Source of the DNA: Cohnella caldifontis
GTDB taxonomy: Bacteria > Bacillota > Bacilli > Paenibacillales > Paenibacillaceae
Reading direction: 5' to 3'
Assembly (NCBI RefSeq): GCF_029360585.1
Contig: NZ_JAQZSJ010000016.1
Span: 1-50,150, forward strand
Length of the DNA: 50,150 nucleotides
The first letter of the stretch is position 1, and each line of letters begins with the position of its first letter. The notes under the pieces are model-generated. The model saw only the letters and a program-made list of their open reading frames with translations. It was not told the DNA's origin and did not search any database. The position numbers were made by a program, and so were the translations under genes. Positions 8,712 to 17,161 of this stretch are shown piece after piece.

Positions 8712-9391
8712 TGTCAAAAGGATTGCAAATTCAAAATGTAACAAAATATTATGGCGAAGGTATGAATCGATTAACGGCACTGGATCGAGTATCCATTGAA
8801 GTTGAACCTGGCGAATTTGCAGCCGTAGTCGGCCCCTCCGGTTCCGGCAAAAGCACTTTCCTGTCCATCGCAGGGGCACTCCTTCAAGCCTCGGAAGGGG
8901 AGGTTAGAGTGAACGGGAAATCGATATCCAAGCTATCGGCACGGGAATTGTCTGCAGTTCGGCTGAGAGACATCGGGTTTATTATGCAATCCTCGAACCT
9001 TATTCCCTATCTGAATGTTATGGACCAGTTGATTGTGGTGAAAAAAATGGGCGGAAAAGTGTCGGCTGCGGACAAAACGCATGCTCATCGGTTGTTGGAT
9101 GACCTGGGACTGGGTTCGAAGCTTAAAAGCTTCCCGGAAAAATTGTCCGGCGGGGAAAAACAACGGGTGGCGATCGCTCGAGCTTTGATCCATAATCCGA
9201 GCGTCATCTTGGCCGATGAACCGACAGCTAGTTTGGATACCCAGCGCGCATATGAAGTGGTGAATCTGATTGCGCAAGAAGTGAAGACACGCCGGAAAGC
9301 CGCGATCATGGTGACCCATGACGAACGTATGCTTGAACATTGCGACAAGGTGTACCATTTGGAAGACGGAAAATTGTCTTTGGTTCGGTAG
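8711..9391 (+). CDS. ABC transporter ATP-binding protein, LolD/MacB type
   Basis: 226-residue cytoplasmic ATPase that energises the preceding permease. Walker A GPSGSGKS at 41-48, Q-loop MQSSN near 92-96, signature LSGGEKQR at 145-152, Walker B ILADEP at 166-171 with the D-loop SLD, and the H-loop VTHDE near 201. The size and MQSS/LSGGEKQRVAIARAL pattern place it with the LolD/MacB/YknY group that pairs with FtsX-type permeases. Translationally coupled to the permease. Ends upstream of a strong bidirectional terminator. Confidence 0.94.
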   Translation: MSKGLQIQNVTKYYGEGMNRLTALDRVSIEVEPGEFAAVVGPSGSGKSTFLSIAGALLQASEGEVRVNGKSISKLSARELSAVRLRDIGFIMQSSNLIPYLNVMDQLIVVKKMGGKVSAADKTHAHRLLDDLGLGSKLKSFPEKLSGGEKQRVAIARALIHNPSVILADEPTASLDTQRAYEVVNLIAQEVKTRRKAAIMVTHDERMLEHCDKVYHLEDGKLSLVR

Positions 9392-9486
9392 CTCTCGGAT
9401 CGGAGAGACTTACCCGAGGTAAGCCTGGGGGCGGGCGGTTTTCCCTTGCCCACAATCCGCTAAAGAAAGCCACCATGGACGCCGAA

Positions 9487-9532
9487 AACCAAGGAGCTAG
9501 GCGAGAACGAGAAGCTAGCTCCTTGGTTATTT
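9487..9532. terminator. Bidirectional terminator between ABC operon and pepT
   Basis: AACCAAGGAGCTAG (9487-9500) pairs perfectly with CTAGCTCCTTGGTT (9515-9528), loop 14 bases. TTATTT follows on plus and TTTTC on minus, so it can serve both convergent genes. A weaker hairpin CTTACC-CGA-GGTAAG lies at 9410-9424. Confidence 0.85.
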
Positions 9533-9566
9533 CCTATGCCCTCCTATTCTGGAGTAGAAGCCCAAC

Positions 9567-10823
9567 CTATGCTCTCTCCTCGAACAGCTTGGCGATCTCG
9601 ACGATCACGTTCACGGCCTGGAGCATCGTGTCGGCCGAGGCGAATTCGTAGCGGCCGTGCCAGTTGACGCCCCCGGCGAACAGATTCGGCGTCGGCAGTC
9701 CCATGTACGAGAGCTGGGAGCCGTCCGTCCCGCCGCGGATCGGCCTTACGACCGGGCGAATGCCCAAGCGTTCCAGCGCCTCCTTCGCGACGTCCAACAC
9801 TTCCGGAGCGGCTTCGACCTTCTCGCGCATATTGAAATACTGATCCTTAATCGTAAGCGTGATCCGCTCTTCCCCGTATTTCTTCCGCAGTTCCTCCACG
9901 ATTTCGGTCAGAAGCGCTTTCCGGGCGCCGAACCGTTCCTTGTCGAAATCCCGGATGTTGTATATCAGGTTTACGGTATCCGTGCTGCCTAGGAACGTGT
10001 TCAAATAAAAATACCCTTCATAGCCTTCCGTCAACTCGGGAACTTCAGCGGGCGGAAGTTTGGCGTGCAGCTCCATCCCGACGGCAATGGCGTTGATCAT
10101 TTTGCCTTTGGCGTAGCCGGGATGCACGACTTTGCCGCGGATCTCGATTTTCGCTTCGGCCGCGTTGAAGCTTTCGTACTCCAGTTCGCCGAGTTTTCCT
10201 CCGTCCATCGTGTAAGCGTACTTCGCCCCGAAGGCGGCGACGTCGAACCGGTGCGGTCCCCGGCCGATTTCCTCGTCCGGCGTGAACGCGACCCGGATTT
10301 GGCCGTGCTTGATCTCCGGATGCCGGATCAAATACGCCATCGCCGTCATGATTTCGGCAATGCCCGCTTTGTCGTCGGCACCCAGCAAAGTCGTGCCGTC
10401 CGTCGTCACGAGCGTGTGGCCTTCGTATTCCGCGAGCTCGGGGAATTGGCCCGGAGACAGCACCACCCCCAGCTCCCGGTTCAGCACGATATCCCGCCCG
10501 TCGTAGGCATCGATGACTTGGGGGTTCACGTTCGCGCCGCTGAGCTCGGTGGCCGTGTCCAGGTGGGCAAGGAAGCCGATGACGGGCACCGGCTTGTCCG
10601 TATTGGACGGAAGGGTGGCCATCACGTAGCCGTTGCCGTCCATCGTCACGTCCGACATGCCGATCGACTTCAGCTCTTCCACGAGTTTGCGGGCCAGTTC
10701 AAGCTGCCCGGGCGTGGAAGGACAGGTGTCGCTGTCGTCATCTGACTGGGTATCGAAGCGCACGTATGTAAGGAATCGTTCCAGCATTTCCTGCTTCAAA
10801 GTGTCCTGCTTCAAAATGATCAT
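9567..10823 (-). CDS. pepT: Peptidase T (tripeptide aminopeptidase)
   Basis: Cytoplasmic M20 zinc aminopeptidase that removes the N-terminal residue of tripeptides. 418 residues from ATG 10823, about the family size. Seen: [11 protein letters not shown] (first metal H/D), [12 protein letters not shown] (bridging D), [16 protein letters not shown] (catalytic EE) and [10 protein letters not shown] towards the C-terminus. ATG 10823 is preferred because AGGGGCAGG precedes it by a few bases. An internal ATG 12 codons later is also possible and would begin at the MLERFLTYV segment where B. subtilis PepT starts. The region between the two starts contains a small duplicated codon block (LKQ..LKQE). 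Confidence 0.94.
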   Translation of the reverse strand: MIILKQDTLKQEMLERFLTYVRFDTQSDDDSDTCPSTPGQLELARKLVEELKSIGMSDVTMDGNGYVMATLPSNTDKPVPVIGFLAHLDTATELSGANVNPQVIDAYDGRDIVLNRELGVVLSPGQFPELAEYEGHTLVTTDGTTLLGADDKAGIAEIMTAMAYLIRHPEIKHGQIRVAFTPDEEIGRGPHRFDVAAFGAKYAYTMDGGKLGELEYESFNAAEAKIEIRGKVVHPGYAKGKMINAIAVGMELHAKLPPAEVPELTEGYEGYFYLNTFLGSTDTVNLIYNIRDFDKERFGARKALLTEIVEELRKKYGEERITLTIKDQYFNMREKVEAAPEVLDVAKEALERLGIRPVVRPIRGGTDGSQLSYMGLPTPNLFAGGVNWHGRYEFASADTMLQAVNVIVEIAKLFEERA

Positions 10824-10952
10824 CTCCTGCCCCTCATTGTATCCCATAAACGGCCGCGCGCGCATCCTTCTCCTTCGCGAACCTCCAAGAAGGGGTTAAT
10901 CAGGCGGATTTTGGAAACACTACCCCCACGCGAACGCATAAGGAGAATGACG

Positions 10953-12074
10953 ATGAGTTCCCCATTAGGCGCGGAACCCCGCTCCGGTAAAATCAGCATC
11001 CTCTCCGCATTTTGCGCGATCATTCTGGCGATCGGGCTGATGAACCACGTCATGGTCATCCCCCCGCTGCTCCAGGAAGCCAAACCGGACGCTTGGCTCA
11101 GCGTGCTGTCCGCGCTCGTTCCTTTTCTGGTCTGGTCGAGCGTCCTGTATTTCGTCATGAAGCGGACGAACCAGCAACCGCTGCTGCCTTGGCTTCGTCA
11201 GCATTGCGGCGCCGCGGTTTGCGGTGCGATCCGCTGTTTTTTCGCCGTTTACCTATTGCTCATCGGCACCTTGACGCTGAAAGATACCACCGTGTGGACG
11301 CACGCCTCGTATTTGCCCCGGACGCCGATCGTCGCTTTGGCGGGCACGCTCATTCTGCTCTCCGGTTGGGCCGCGTATGCCGGCATTCGGGCGATTGCCA
11401 TCTCTTCGGGTTTCCTGCTCCCGTTCGTCATCGTCTTCGGCGATTTCGTCATGAGCGCCAACCTGCCGAAAAAAAACTACAGTCTGCTGACCCCGATTCT
11501 GGAGAACGGCGTGCCTCCCGTTTTGAAAGGAACCTTGTACATCGGGGGAGGGTTAGCCGAACTCCTCGTCCTTCTGCTCCTCCAGCACCGTCTGAAGACC
11601 AAGGTGCGCGTCGGGTCCGTTTGGCTGCTCTCCGTCTTTTTGGTACTGCTCATTCTCGGCCCGGTGACGGGCGCCATCGCCGAGTTCGGCCCCTTCGAGG
11701 CCGCAGAGTTGAGATACCCCGCTTTCGAGGAATGGAGGCTCGTCAGCATAGGGAAATACATTCGCCACGTGGATTTTCTGTCGATCCATCAATGGTTGTC
11801 CGGCGCTTTCGTGCGCATATCGCTCGCGGTGTTTTTGCTGGACGACCTGCTGGGTTCCAAAAGGACGAAAAAATCGAAAGCGATCGGGATCGCGTCGGTT
11901 TGCCTGGCGATGTTTGTGCTGGCTGTGCTGCCGATCAGCGACATGCAGTATTTGGCTTTCCTGAAAAATTATTATTTGCCGGGGTCGCTCATGGCCTCTA
12001 CGGGAGCGCTGGTCGTACTGTTGTTGGCGGTCCTGGTTTCCCGCAAAACGAAGGAGGGCGCTCATGACTCTTGA
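10953..12074 (+). CDS. Spore germination permease, GerB/GerKB type (APC superfamily)
   Basis: 373-residue polytopic membrane protein with about ten hydrophobic helices, of the endospore germination permease family. In germinant receptors this B subunit binds the small germinant in the spore inner membrane. Start ATG 10953 is chosen because AAGGAG lies 7 bases upstream; ATGs at 10947 and 10911 are too close to the ribosome site or lack one. It is first in a three-gene plus-strand operon (B, A, C order rather than A, B, C), and its end overlaps the next start by 11 bp. Expression in the forespore under sigma G is expected from the family; no convincing sigma-G promoter was found by eye. Confidence 0.9.
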   Translation: MSSPLGAEPRSGKISILSAFCAIILAIGLMNHVMVIPPLLQEAKPDAWLSVLSALVPFLVWSSVLYFVMKRTNQQPLLPWLRQHCGAAVCGAIRCFFAVYLLLIGTLTLKDTTVWTHASYLPRTPIVALAGTLILLSGWAAYAGIRAIAISSGFLLPFVIVFGDFVMSANLPKKNYSLLTPILENGVPPVLKGTLYIGGGLAELLVLLLLQHRLKTKVRVGSVWLLSVFLVLLILGPVTGAIAEFGPFEAAELRYPAFEEWRLVSIGKYIRHVDFLSIHQWLSGAFVRISLAVFLLDDLLGSKRTKKSKAIGIASVCLAMFVLAVLPISDMQYLAFLKNYYLPGSLMASTGALVVLLLAVLVSRKTKEGAHDS

Positions 12075-13505
12075 TAAGCGGCAATGGACGCCTGACGGGA
12101 TCCGGAATCTTTTCCGGCAATCCGCCGACGTGAAAATGGAAACCTACGAGCCCGGGGAAGCGGAGCATGCGCAGACGCTGCATCTGCTGTATTGCGAAGG
12201 GCTGACGGATACCCGGAAAATCAACGAGGTGCTGCGCCGTCTGGAGAAAATGGTCGATGGCGGGAGAATCGGGGTGCTGGACCGCAAATGGAAGGTATCC
12301 CGCGTCGAGCAGCCGCAGCAGATCGTGCAGCAGGTGTTTTCGGGCAAGCTGATCCTGTATTTCGAAGATTTGGATCTCGTGTACGATATGGATCTGGCCG
12401 ACCCTCCTCATCGGGCCGTCGAGGAATCCAATACCGAGATTTCCATCAAAGGTCCCAAAGACGCTTTCGTGGAGGAGCTGAACACCAACGTCGCGCTCGT
12501 CCGCAAGCGGCTCCGCAGCAATTCCCTCCGTTACGAGCCGTTCACGATCGGCAAGCGGAGCCAGACGAAGGTTGCGCTTCTGTATATCGAAGACATCACG
12601 CAGCCGCGGATCGTCGAGGAAGCCAGAAGAAGGCTGCGGAACATCGATTTCGATCTCATATACAGCAGCAGCCAACTTGAAGAAATGCTGGCGGACCGAT
12701 CGCTGAGCTTTTTCCCGCTGCTCGACTATACGACCCGTCCCGATTACGTCGTGGATTCCTTGGTGCGCGGACGGTTCGCCGTCCTCGTGGAGGGAGCTCC
12801 CTCCGCGATCATCGGGCCGGCCAATTTGCTGCTGCTGTTGAAAACGCCGGAAGATTCCTATTTTCCTTATTACATGGGGACGTTCAGCCTGTTCGTCCGG
12901 TTTGCGGGGCTGGCGATTTCGCTGCTGCTGCCCGGCTTCTGGGTCGCGCTCGCTTCCTTCAACATGGATCAAATCCCTTATCCGCTCGTCGCCACGATCG
13001 CCATGTCGCGAATCGGGCTTCCGCTGCCCGCCCCCTCGAGGCGTTCCTCATGCTGTCGTTGTTCGAGCTGTTCCGGGAAGCCGGCGAGCGACTGCCCAAA
13101 GCGGTCGGGCAAACGGTCGCCGTCGTCGGGGGCATCGTGGTCGGCGACGCGGCGATCCGGGCCGGGCTGGCGTCGACAACGTTCCTGGTCATCGCGTCCG
13201 TCACCGCGGTAGCCAGCTTTACGCTCGTCAACCAATCGCTCGTCGGAACGGTGACCATCATCCGGCTGTTGGTCTTGCTTTGCTCCGCTTCGTTCGGCAT
13301 GTACGGCTTCATCCTGTCCACGATCGCCATCGTCTTGTATTTGTCGACCTTGGAATCGTTCGGGGTGCCCTTTCTAGCGCCCCTGGCCCCCTTGAACTGG
13401 AAGGACCTCCCTTCGGCCCTGTTCCGGAAGCCGTGGTACCGCAAAAAACGCCGGCCGGACATGCTGGACACGTTGGATTCGACCCGGCAAAAGGAGGGGG
13501 AATGA
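12064..13505 (+). pseudogene. GerA-type germinant receptor A subunit, apparent one-base frameshift
   Basis: The first frame gives a GerA N-terminal soluble domain and the first membrane helices up to the IGLPLPAP segment. It then turns into an arginine/serine-rich nonsense tail ending at 13212. The true continuation (LEAF-LMLSLFELFREAGERLPKAVGQTV and the remaining helices) is in another frame to 13505. Adding one C to the run of five C at 13031-13035 restores a single 480-residue protein, the normal GerA length. So this is either a fresh frameshift, a phase-variable homopolymer, or a base-calling error. The conserved remainder on both sides shows no other damage. The restored stop TGA lies 5 bp before the gerC start. 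Confidence 0.85.
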
Positions 13506-13509
13506 ACGG

Positions 13510-14670
13510 ATGCTGCGCCTTGGAAAAGCCGCCGCCGCGTGGGCGGTTTTGGCTTTGGCGTTGACCGGCTGTTGGGATATCAAGGACATTGAGACGACCA
13601 ACTTCGCGACCGCCATCGGACTCGATTATGCCGGCGGGAAATATTCCGTGTACGTGCAAATGCTGGATTTTACCTCGGTCGCCAAATCGGAATCGGGAAA
13701 ACCGGCCGAACCGGTACCCGTCTGGGTCGGCAAAGGCACGGGAGAGACGTTGATCGAGGCGTTCAACGATCTTTACCCGACCGCCCAGCTGCGTATTTTA
13801 TACGGCCAGACCCAGGCCATCGTGCTAAGCGAAAGAATACTGGAGCACGGAAAGCGGGATGCGAAGGATATCCTTAACCGCTATTACGAAATGCGCTATA
13901 CGCCTTGGATGTACGGAACGAAAGCGCCGATCGACGAATTGTTCGCGGTGACCCCGTTTTTCAATTTGTCCCCGATCGTATCCGTATTGATACAACCTCG
14001 GGAAAGCTATCGGCAGCTGTCCGTCATTCCTCCCGTCCAGATGGTCCGGTTCGCCTCCGAGTTCCGGGAGCCGGCCCATACGGTGATCTTGCCTTCGCTT
14101 GCGATTTCCAAAAAGAACTGGAAAAGCGGCGGCACGCCGAAACCGCTGCTCGAAATCGACGGCTGCTTCGCGTTTCATGACCAGAAGTACATAGGCTGGT
14201 TCGACAAGCGGGAGGTGACGGGGATTCGTTGGACCAGCAAGTTTACCCGCCGAAGCCCGGTGCTGGTCCGCTCCGGCGGCAATCCGCAAGCTTCCGTTTC
14301 GCTTGAGCATCCCCGAATCCGAGTCCAGCCGCGCGTTAAGGGGAACAAAGTATCGTATCGATACCGCGTGAGGCTGGTCGGTTACGTCAGCGAAGTATTG
14401 CAGCCGATTCCCGAATCGGAGTTGATACGGAAGATTGAAGAGGCGGTCAGGGCGGAACTCCGGCAGACGTTCGAAACGGGACTGAAGCAAGGCGCGGATC
14501 TGCTGCATCTGGAGCACGAGCTGTATCGGCAGAACAACCGTGCCTGGAAGCGAATCCGCAGCGCGGAAGCAACCGGCCTGACGGCGGGTTCACTCGAAGA
14601 CATCCGGGTAGACGTCTTTTTGAAGCATGCCGGAAAGCTCAAGTATTCGTTCCGGGCAGGATCTTTTTGA
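13510..14670 (+). CDS. Ger(x)C-family spore germination lipoprotein
   Basis: 386-residue C subunit of a germinant receptor. The signal peptide runs to a lipobox LTGC with C21, so after lipidation it is anchored to the outer face of the spore inner membrane. The chain then shows the family start (WDIKDIE) and a C-terminal domain with the helix ESELIRKIEEAV. The ATG at 13510 follows GGAGGGGG. It overlaps the end of etfA on the opposite strand by 32 bp, with no terminator between. Fully intact, which argues that the operon is still under selection despite the frameshift in the gene before it. Confidence 0.92.
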   Translation: MLRLGKAAAAWAVLALALTGCWDIKDIETTNFATAIGLDYAGGKYSVYVQMLDFTSVAKSESGKPAEPVPVWVGKGTGETLIEAFNDLYPTAQLRILYGQTQAIVLSERILEHGKRDAKDILNRYYEMRYTPWMYGTKAPIDELFAVTPFFNLSPIVSVLIQPRESYRQLSVIPPVQMVRFASEFREPAHTVILPSLAISKKNWKSGGTPKPLLEIDGCFAFHDQKYIGWFDKREVTGIRWTSKFTRRSPVLVRSGGNPQASVSLEHPRIRVQPRVKGNKVSYRYRVRLVGYVSEVLQPIPESELIRKIEEAVRAELRQTFETGLKQGADLLHLEHELYRQNNRAWKRIRSAEATGLTAGSLEDIRVDVFLKHAGKLKYSFRAGSF

Positions 14671-15628
14671 ATTCCTCGGTCAGCAGCGGCACTACCTCGA
14701 ACAGGTCCCCGACGATGCCGTAATCCGCGACCTTGAAGATCGGCGCCTCCGGATCCTTGTTGATAGCGATGATCACGCGGGAACGGCTCATGCCGGCGAG
14801 ATGCTGGATCGCTCCGCTGATGCCGCAGGCGATGTAGATCTCGGGCGTGACCGTTTTGCCGGTCTGCCCGATCTGCAGGGCATAGTCGCAATACCCCGCG
14901 TCGCAGGCGCCGCGGGAGGCGCCGACCGCCGCGTTCAGCACCTCGGCCAGCCGCTCCAAGGGCGCGAAGCCCTCCGCGCTTCGGACACCTCGGCCTCCGG
15001 AGACGACGATTTTCGCTTCCGTCAGATCCACTTTGCCCGACGTTTTGCGGACCACGTCTTTTACGGCCGTTCGCAGATCCGAGGGAGCGGAGTAGGCGGC
15101 CGTTACGACGGTGCCGGGAGAAGGGGCGGGGTCGGCCGCCGCGAAGTTGTTGGGGCGGATCGTCACGATCCGGGGATCGTCCGTGACGAAGCGCTTTTTC
15201 TCGAACGCTTTGCCGGCATAGAGCGGACGGGTGTAGAGAACCTCCGTGCCGGATCGTTCGATGGCGGTCACGTCCGAGAGTTGGCCGGCACCCAGGCGGG
15301 CGGCGAGCTGCGGAGCCAGGTCGCGGCCGACGGCGGTGTGGCCGAGGAATACCGCCCGGGGATGTAACGCGTTCAGGGTTTCGAGCAAGGCGCGGGCGTA
15401 GTTTTCCGGGTTATACGTTTCCAGGTCGGGATGGTCGATGACGTGGACGGTTCCGTCGGCATAACGGGACAATTCCTCGGCAAGACCGGCGATCCGATGC
15501 CCGAGCAGGACGGCGGCGATCCGGTCGTCCTCCCCCATGGCGGCCTGCGCCGCCCGAACCGCCTCCAGCGTCACCTGCCGCAGCTTCCCTCCGCGAACCT
15601 CCGCGACGACCGCGTACGTGTGGTTCAT
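14639..15628 (-). CDS. etfA: Electron transfer flavoprotein alpha subunit
   Basis: 329 residues, the usual size. The FAD-binding C-terminal half is clear: [51 protein letters not shown] (split), and [16 protein letters not shown]. With EtfB it carries electrons from acyl-CoA dehydrogenase (fadE across the divergent gap) to a membrane quinone reductase, here most likely FadF. It lies 25 bp after etfB. The last 32 bp are shared tail-to-tail with gerC. Confidence 0.95.
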   Translation of the reverse strand: MNHTYAVVAEVRGGKLRQVTLEAVRAAQAAMGEDDRIAAVLLGHRIAGLAEELSRYADGTVHVIDHPDLETYNPENYARALLETLNALHPRAVFLGHTAVGRDLAPQLAARLGAGQLSDVTAIERSGTEVLYTRPLYAGKAFEKKRFVTDDPRIVTIRPNNFAAADPAPSPGTVVTAAYSAPSDLRTAVKDVVRKTSGKVDLTEAKIVVSGGRGVRSAEGFAPLERLAEVLNAAVGASRGACDAGYCDYALQIGQTGKTVTPEIYIACGISGAIQHLAGMSRSRVIIAINKDPEAPIFKVADYGIVGDLFEVVPLLTEEFKKILPGTNT

Positions 15629-15653
15629 TTTCGGATTCCTCCTCCCGTTCGGG

Positions 15654-16421
15654 TTAGATGGCTCTTGCTTCGGTTCTAAGAAGATGGACCAGCTCGGCTG
15701 CTTGCTCGGCCGGGCTGCCTTTCAAGATTCGGCCAGCCTTGCGTTCCGGCGGCAACGCGAGGGATTCACGCGCCGTCCGGGGCGCGATGTCGGATTCCGA
15801 CAAGCCCAGATCGTCCAGGCCCAGCGTATGGAAAGGTTTCTTTTTCGCTTTCATGATGCCGGGCAGCGAGGGATATCGGGGTTCGTTCAGCCCTTGCTGC
15901 GCAGTGAAAAGCGCGGGCAAGGCAACCTCGATCGTCTCGCTGTCTCCTTCAGCGTCGCGAAGCGCGGCCGCGCGGTTTTCGTCCACGTTCAGCTTGGTGA
16001 CGGAAGAGACGTGGGGGAGGTTGAGCAGCTGCGCGACCCGCACCGCGACCTGCCCGCTGCCGTTGTCGATCGAGAAGTTGCCGGCCAGCAGCAGATCGAA
16101 AGATTGCCGGACGAGGAACGCGGCGATCGTTTTGGACACGGCGTACTCGTCTTCGCCGATCCGATCGTCCGAAAGGAGCACCGCCTCGTCGGCCCCCATG
16201 GCCAGCGCCGTCCGCAGCGCTTCGGCGGCGCGCTCGGGCCCGGCCGATACGGCCGTCACGTGCCCGCCGTGCTGCTCCTTCAGCCGGATCGCTTCCTCCA
16301 CCGCGTATTCGTCGTAAGGGTTGATGACGAACTTGACTCCCTCTTCGGAGATCCGGCCGTCCCGCAGGACGATCCGCTCCTCGGTGTCAAACGTTTGCTT
16401 CAGCAGAACATAGACGTTCAT
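15654..16421 (-). CDS. etfB: Electron transfer flavoprotein beta subunit
   Basis: 255 residues. The N-terminus MNVYVLLKQTFDTEE and internal INPYDEYAVEEAIRLKE, VSAGPERAAEALRTALAMGAD (split) and LLLAGNFSIDNGSGQV are EtfB landmarks; the recognition loop LNEPRYPSLPGIMKAKKKP contacts partner dehydrogenases. It binds AMP and forms the heterodimer with EtfA. First gene of the minus-strand etfBA operon, divergent from fadF, with a 740-bp gap full of repeats between them. Confidence 0.95.
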   Translation of the reverse strand: MNVYVLLKQTFDTEERIVLRDGRISEEGVKFVINPYDEYAVEEAIRLKEQHGGHVTAVSAGPERAAEALRTALAMGADEAVLLSDDRIGEDEYAVSKTIAAFLVRQSFDLLLAGNFSIDNGSGQVAVRVAQLLNLPHVSSVTKLNVDENRAAALRDAEGDSETIEVALPALFTAQQGLNEPRYPSLPGIMKAKKKPFHTLGLDDLGLSESDIAPRTARESLALPPERKAGRILKGSPAEQAAELVHLLRTEARAI

Positions 16422-16520
16422 CGGCTTCTAACCCCTTTCGTCTGGGATGGAAGGCTCCTCCCCGGGGAAGAAGCCGACCGTCCGGGATTGCGTTGCTTCG
16501 CCTATACTGCAGGATATGCT

Positions 16521-16770
16521 CGATCGATCCGTTATAGGGCATCGCGGATCGGCGATTTCCGTCTCGACCCCCGTCTAACCTCGCAATAGGGCATCACATG
16601 CGCTAAACTGCCTATGTCCTCCGTCAGACCGCGCAATAGCGCACCACAAGCACAGAACCGCGCCTGCAACCCGTCTAACCTCGGGATAGCGCACCACATG
16701 CATAATTTCGCCTAAGCCCCTCGTCAAACCGAACAAAAGCGCACCAGATGCGCAAAACCGCGGTCGCCCC
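16521..16770. repeat. Tandem array of exact 50-bp degenerate units (array B)
   Basis: Four units start at 16571, 16621, 16671 and 16721, each 50 bp. The core is CCGTCTAACCTCGCAATAGC-GCACCACATGC-like, with conserved ATAGCGCACCACATGC and a variable right half. A more decayed unit occupies 16521-16570. Indels are absent, while substitutions are many. It lies upstream of etfB on minus and far upstream of fadF on plus. No coding capacity was accepted. Confidence 0.85.
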
Positions 16771-16926
16771 TTCTAACTGTGCCAATCAGCAAACTGTGGC
16801 AGTCCATTTTGTACAAAACAGATAAAGATGGGAAATCGATCCGAAAATCGGAATCGGCTTCATAAGCTAGGTATGGAGGAGAGGTTGAATTCGACCGACT
16901 CCATATATCGGCCCTTAGCTCAGCAA
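16771..16926. promoter_or_regulatory. Palindrome-rich spacer in the etfB/fadF divergent region
   Basis: Between two repeat arrays lies a non-repetitive stretch with a perfect 12-bp palindrome TTTTGTACAAAA (16807-16818), a CCGA-AAA-TCGG dyad near 16850, and TATGGAG...CTCCATA arms (16872-16878, 16899-16905) around a near-palindromic GTTGAATTCGAC. These are candidate operators for the divergent etf and fad operons. None matches a FadR consensus I can recall with confidence. Confidence 0.4.
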
Positions 16927-17105
16927 CTGCACCGGATTTGATCGGGTTACAGCGGTCGGAAAGCCCGACGCGTCGCCTGTAACCGGGTTTTATCGGGTTA
17001 CAACACGCGAGAGGCTCGGTGTTGCGACTGTGACCGGACCATACCGGGTTACCATTCGCGGTTCGCAGAATGCGCATGGCTGGCCTGCGCGTAACCACCG
17101 AACGG
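16927..17105. repeat. Tandem array of 50-61 bp units with GTAACC/GGTTAC dyads (array C)
   Basis: Unit starts CTGCACCGG (16927), CTGTAACCGG (16977) and CTGTGACCGG (17028), then a GTAACC copy near 17091, giving offsets of 50, 51 and 61 bp. Each begins with a dyad of the form TGTAACC-N11-GGTTACA. The rest is variable but itself self-complementary in two units (for example AACAC...GTGTT and GTCGG...CCGAC). The array ends about 60 bp before the fadF start. Confidence 0.8.
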
Positions 17106-17161
17106 CACTTCTGCGACAGCGGCGAAAATATCGAAACTTCGAACGCGAAAGGATGATGCGG

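Noticed and set aside
10890..10940. Sigma-G promoter before the germination operon
   Set aside because: AACACTA resembles a -10 element, but no TGAATA-like -35 lies at the right distance, so it is not claimed.
16521..17105. CRISPR array
   Set aside because: Units are contiguous degenerate tandem repeats, without constant repeats separated by unique spacers, and no cas gene is near.
17030..17161. Extended N-terminus for FadF
   Set aside because: It would translate repeat array C and lacks a ribosome site; the later ATG precedes the first membrane helix directly.
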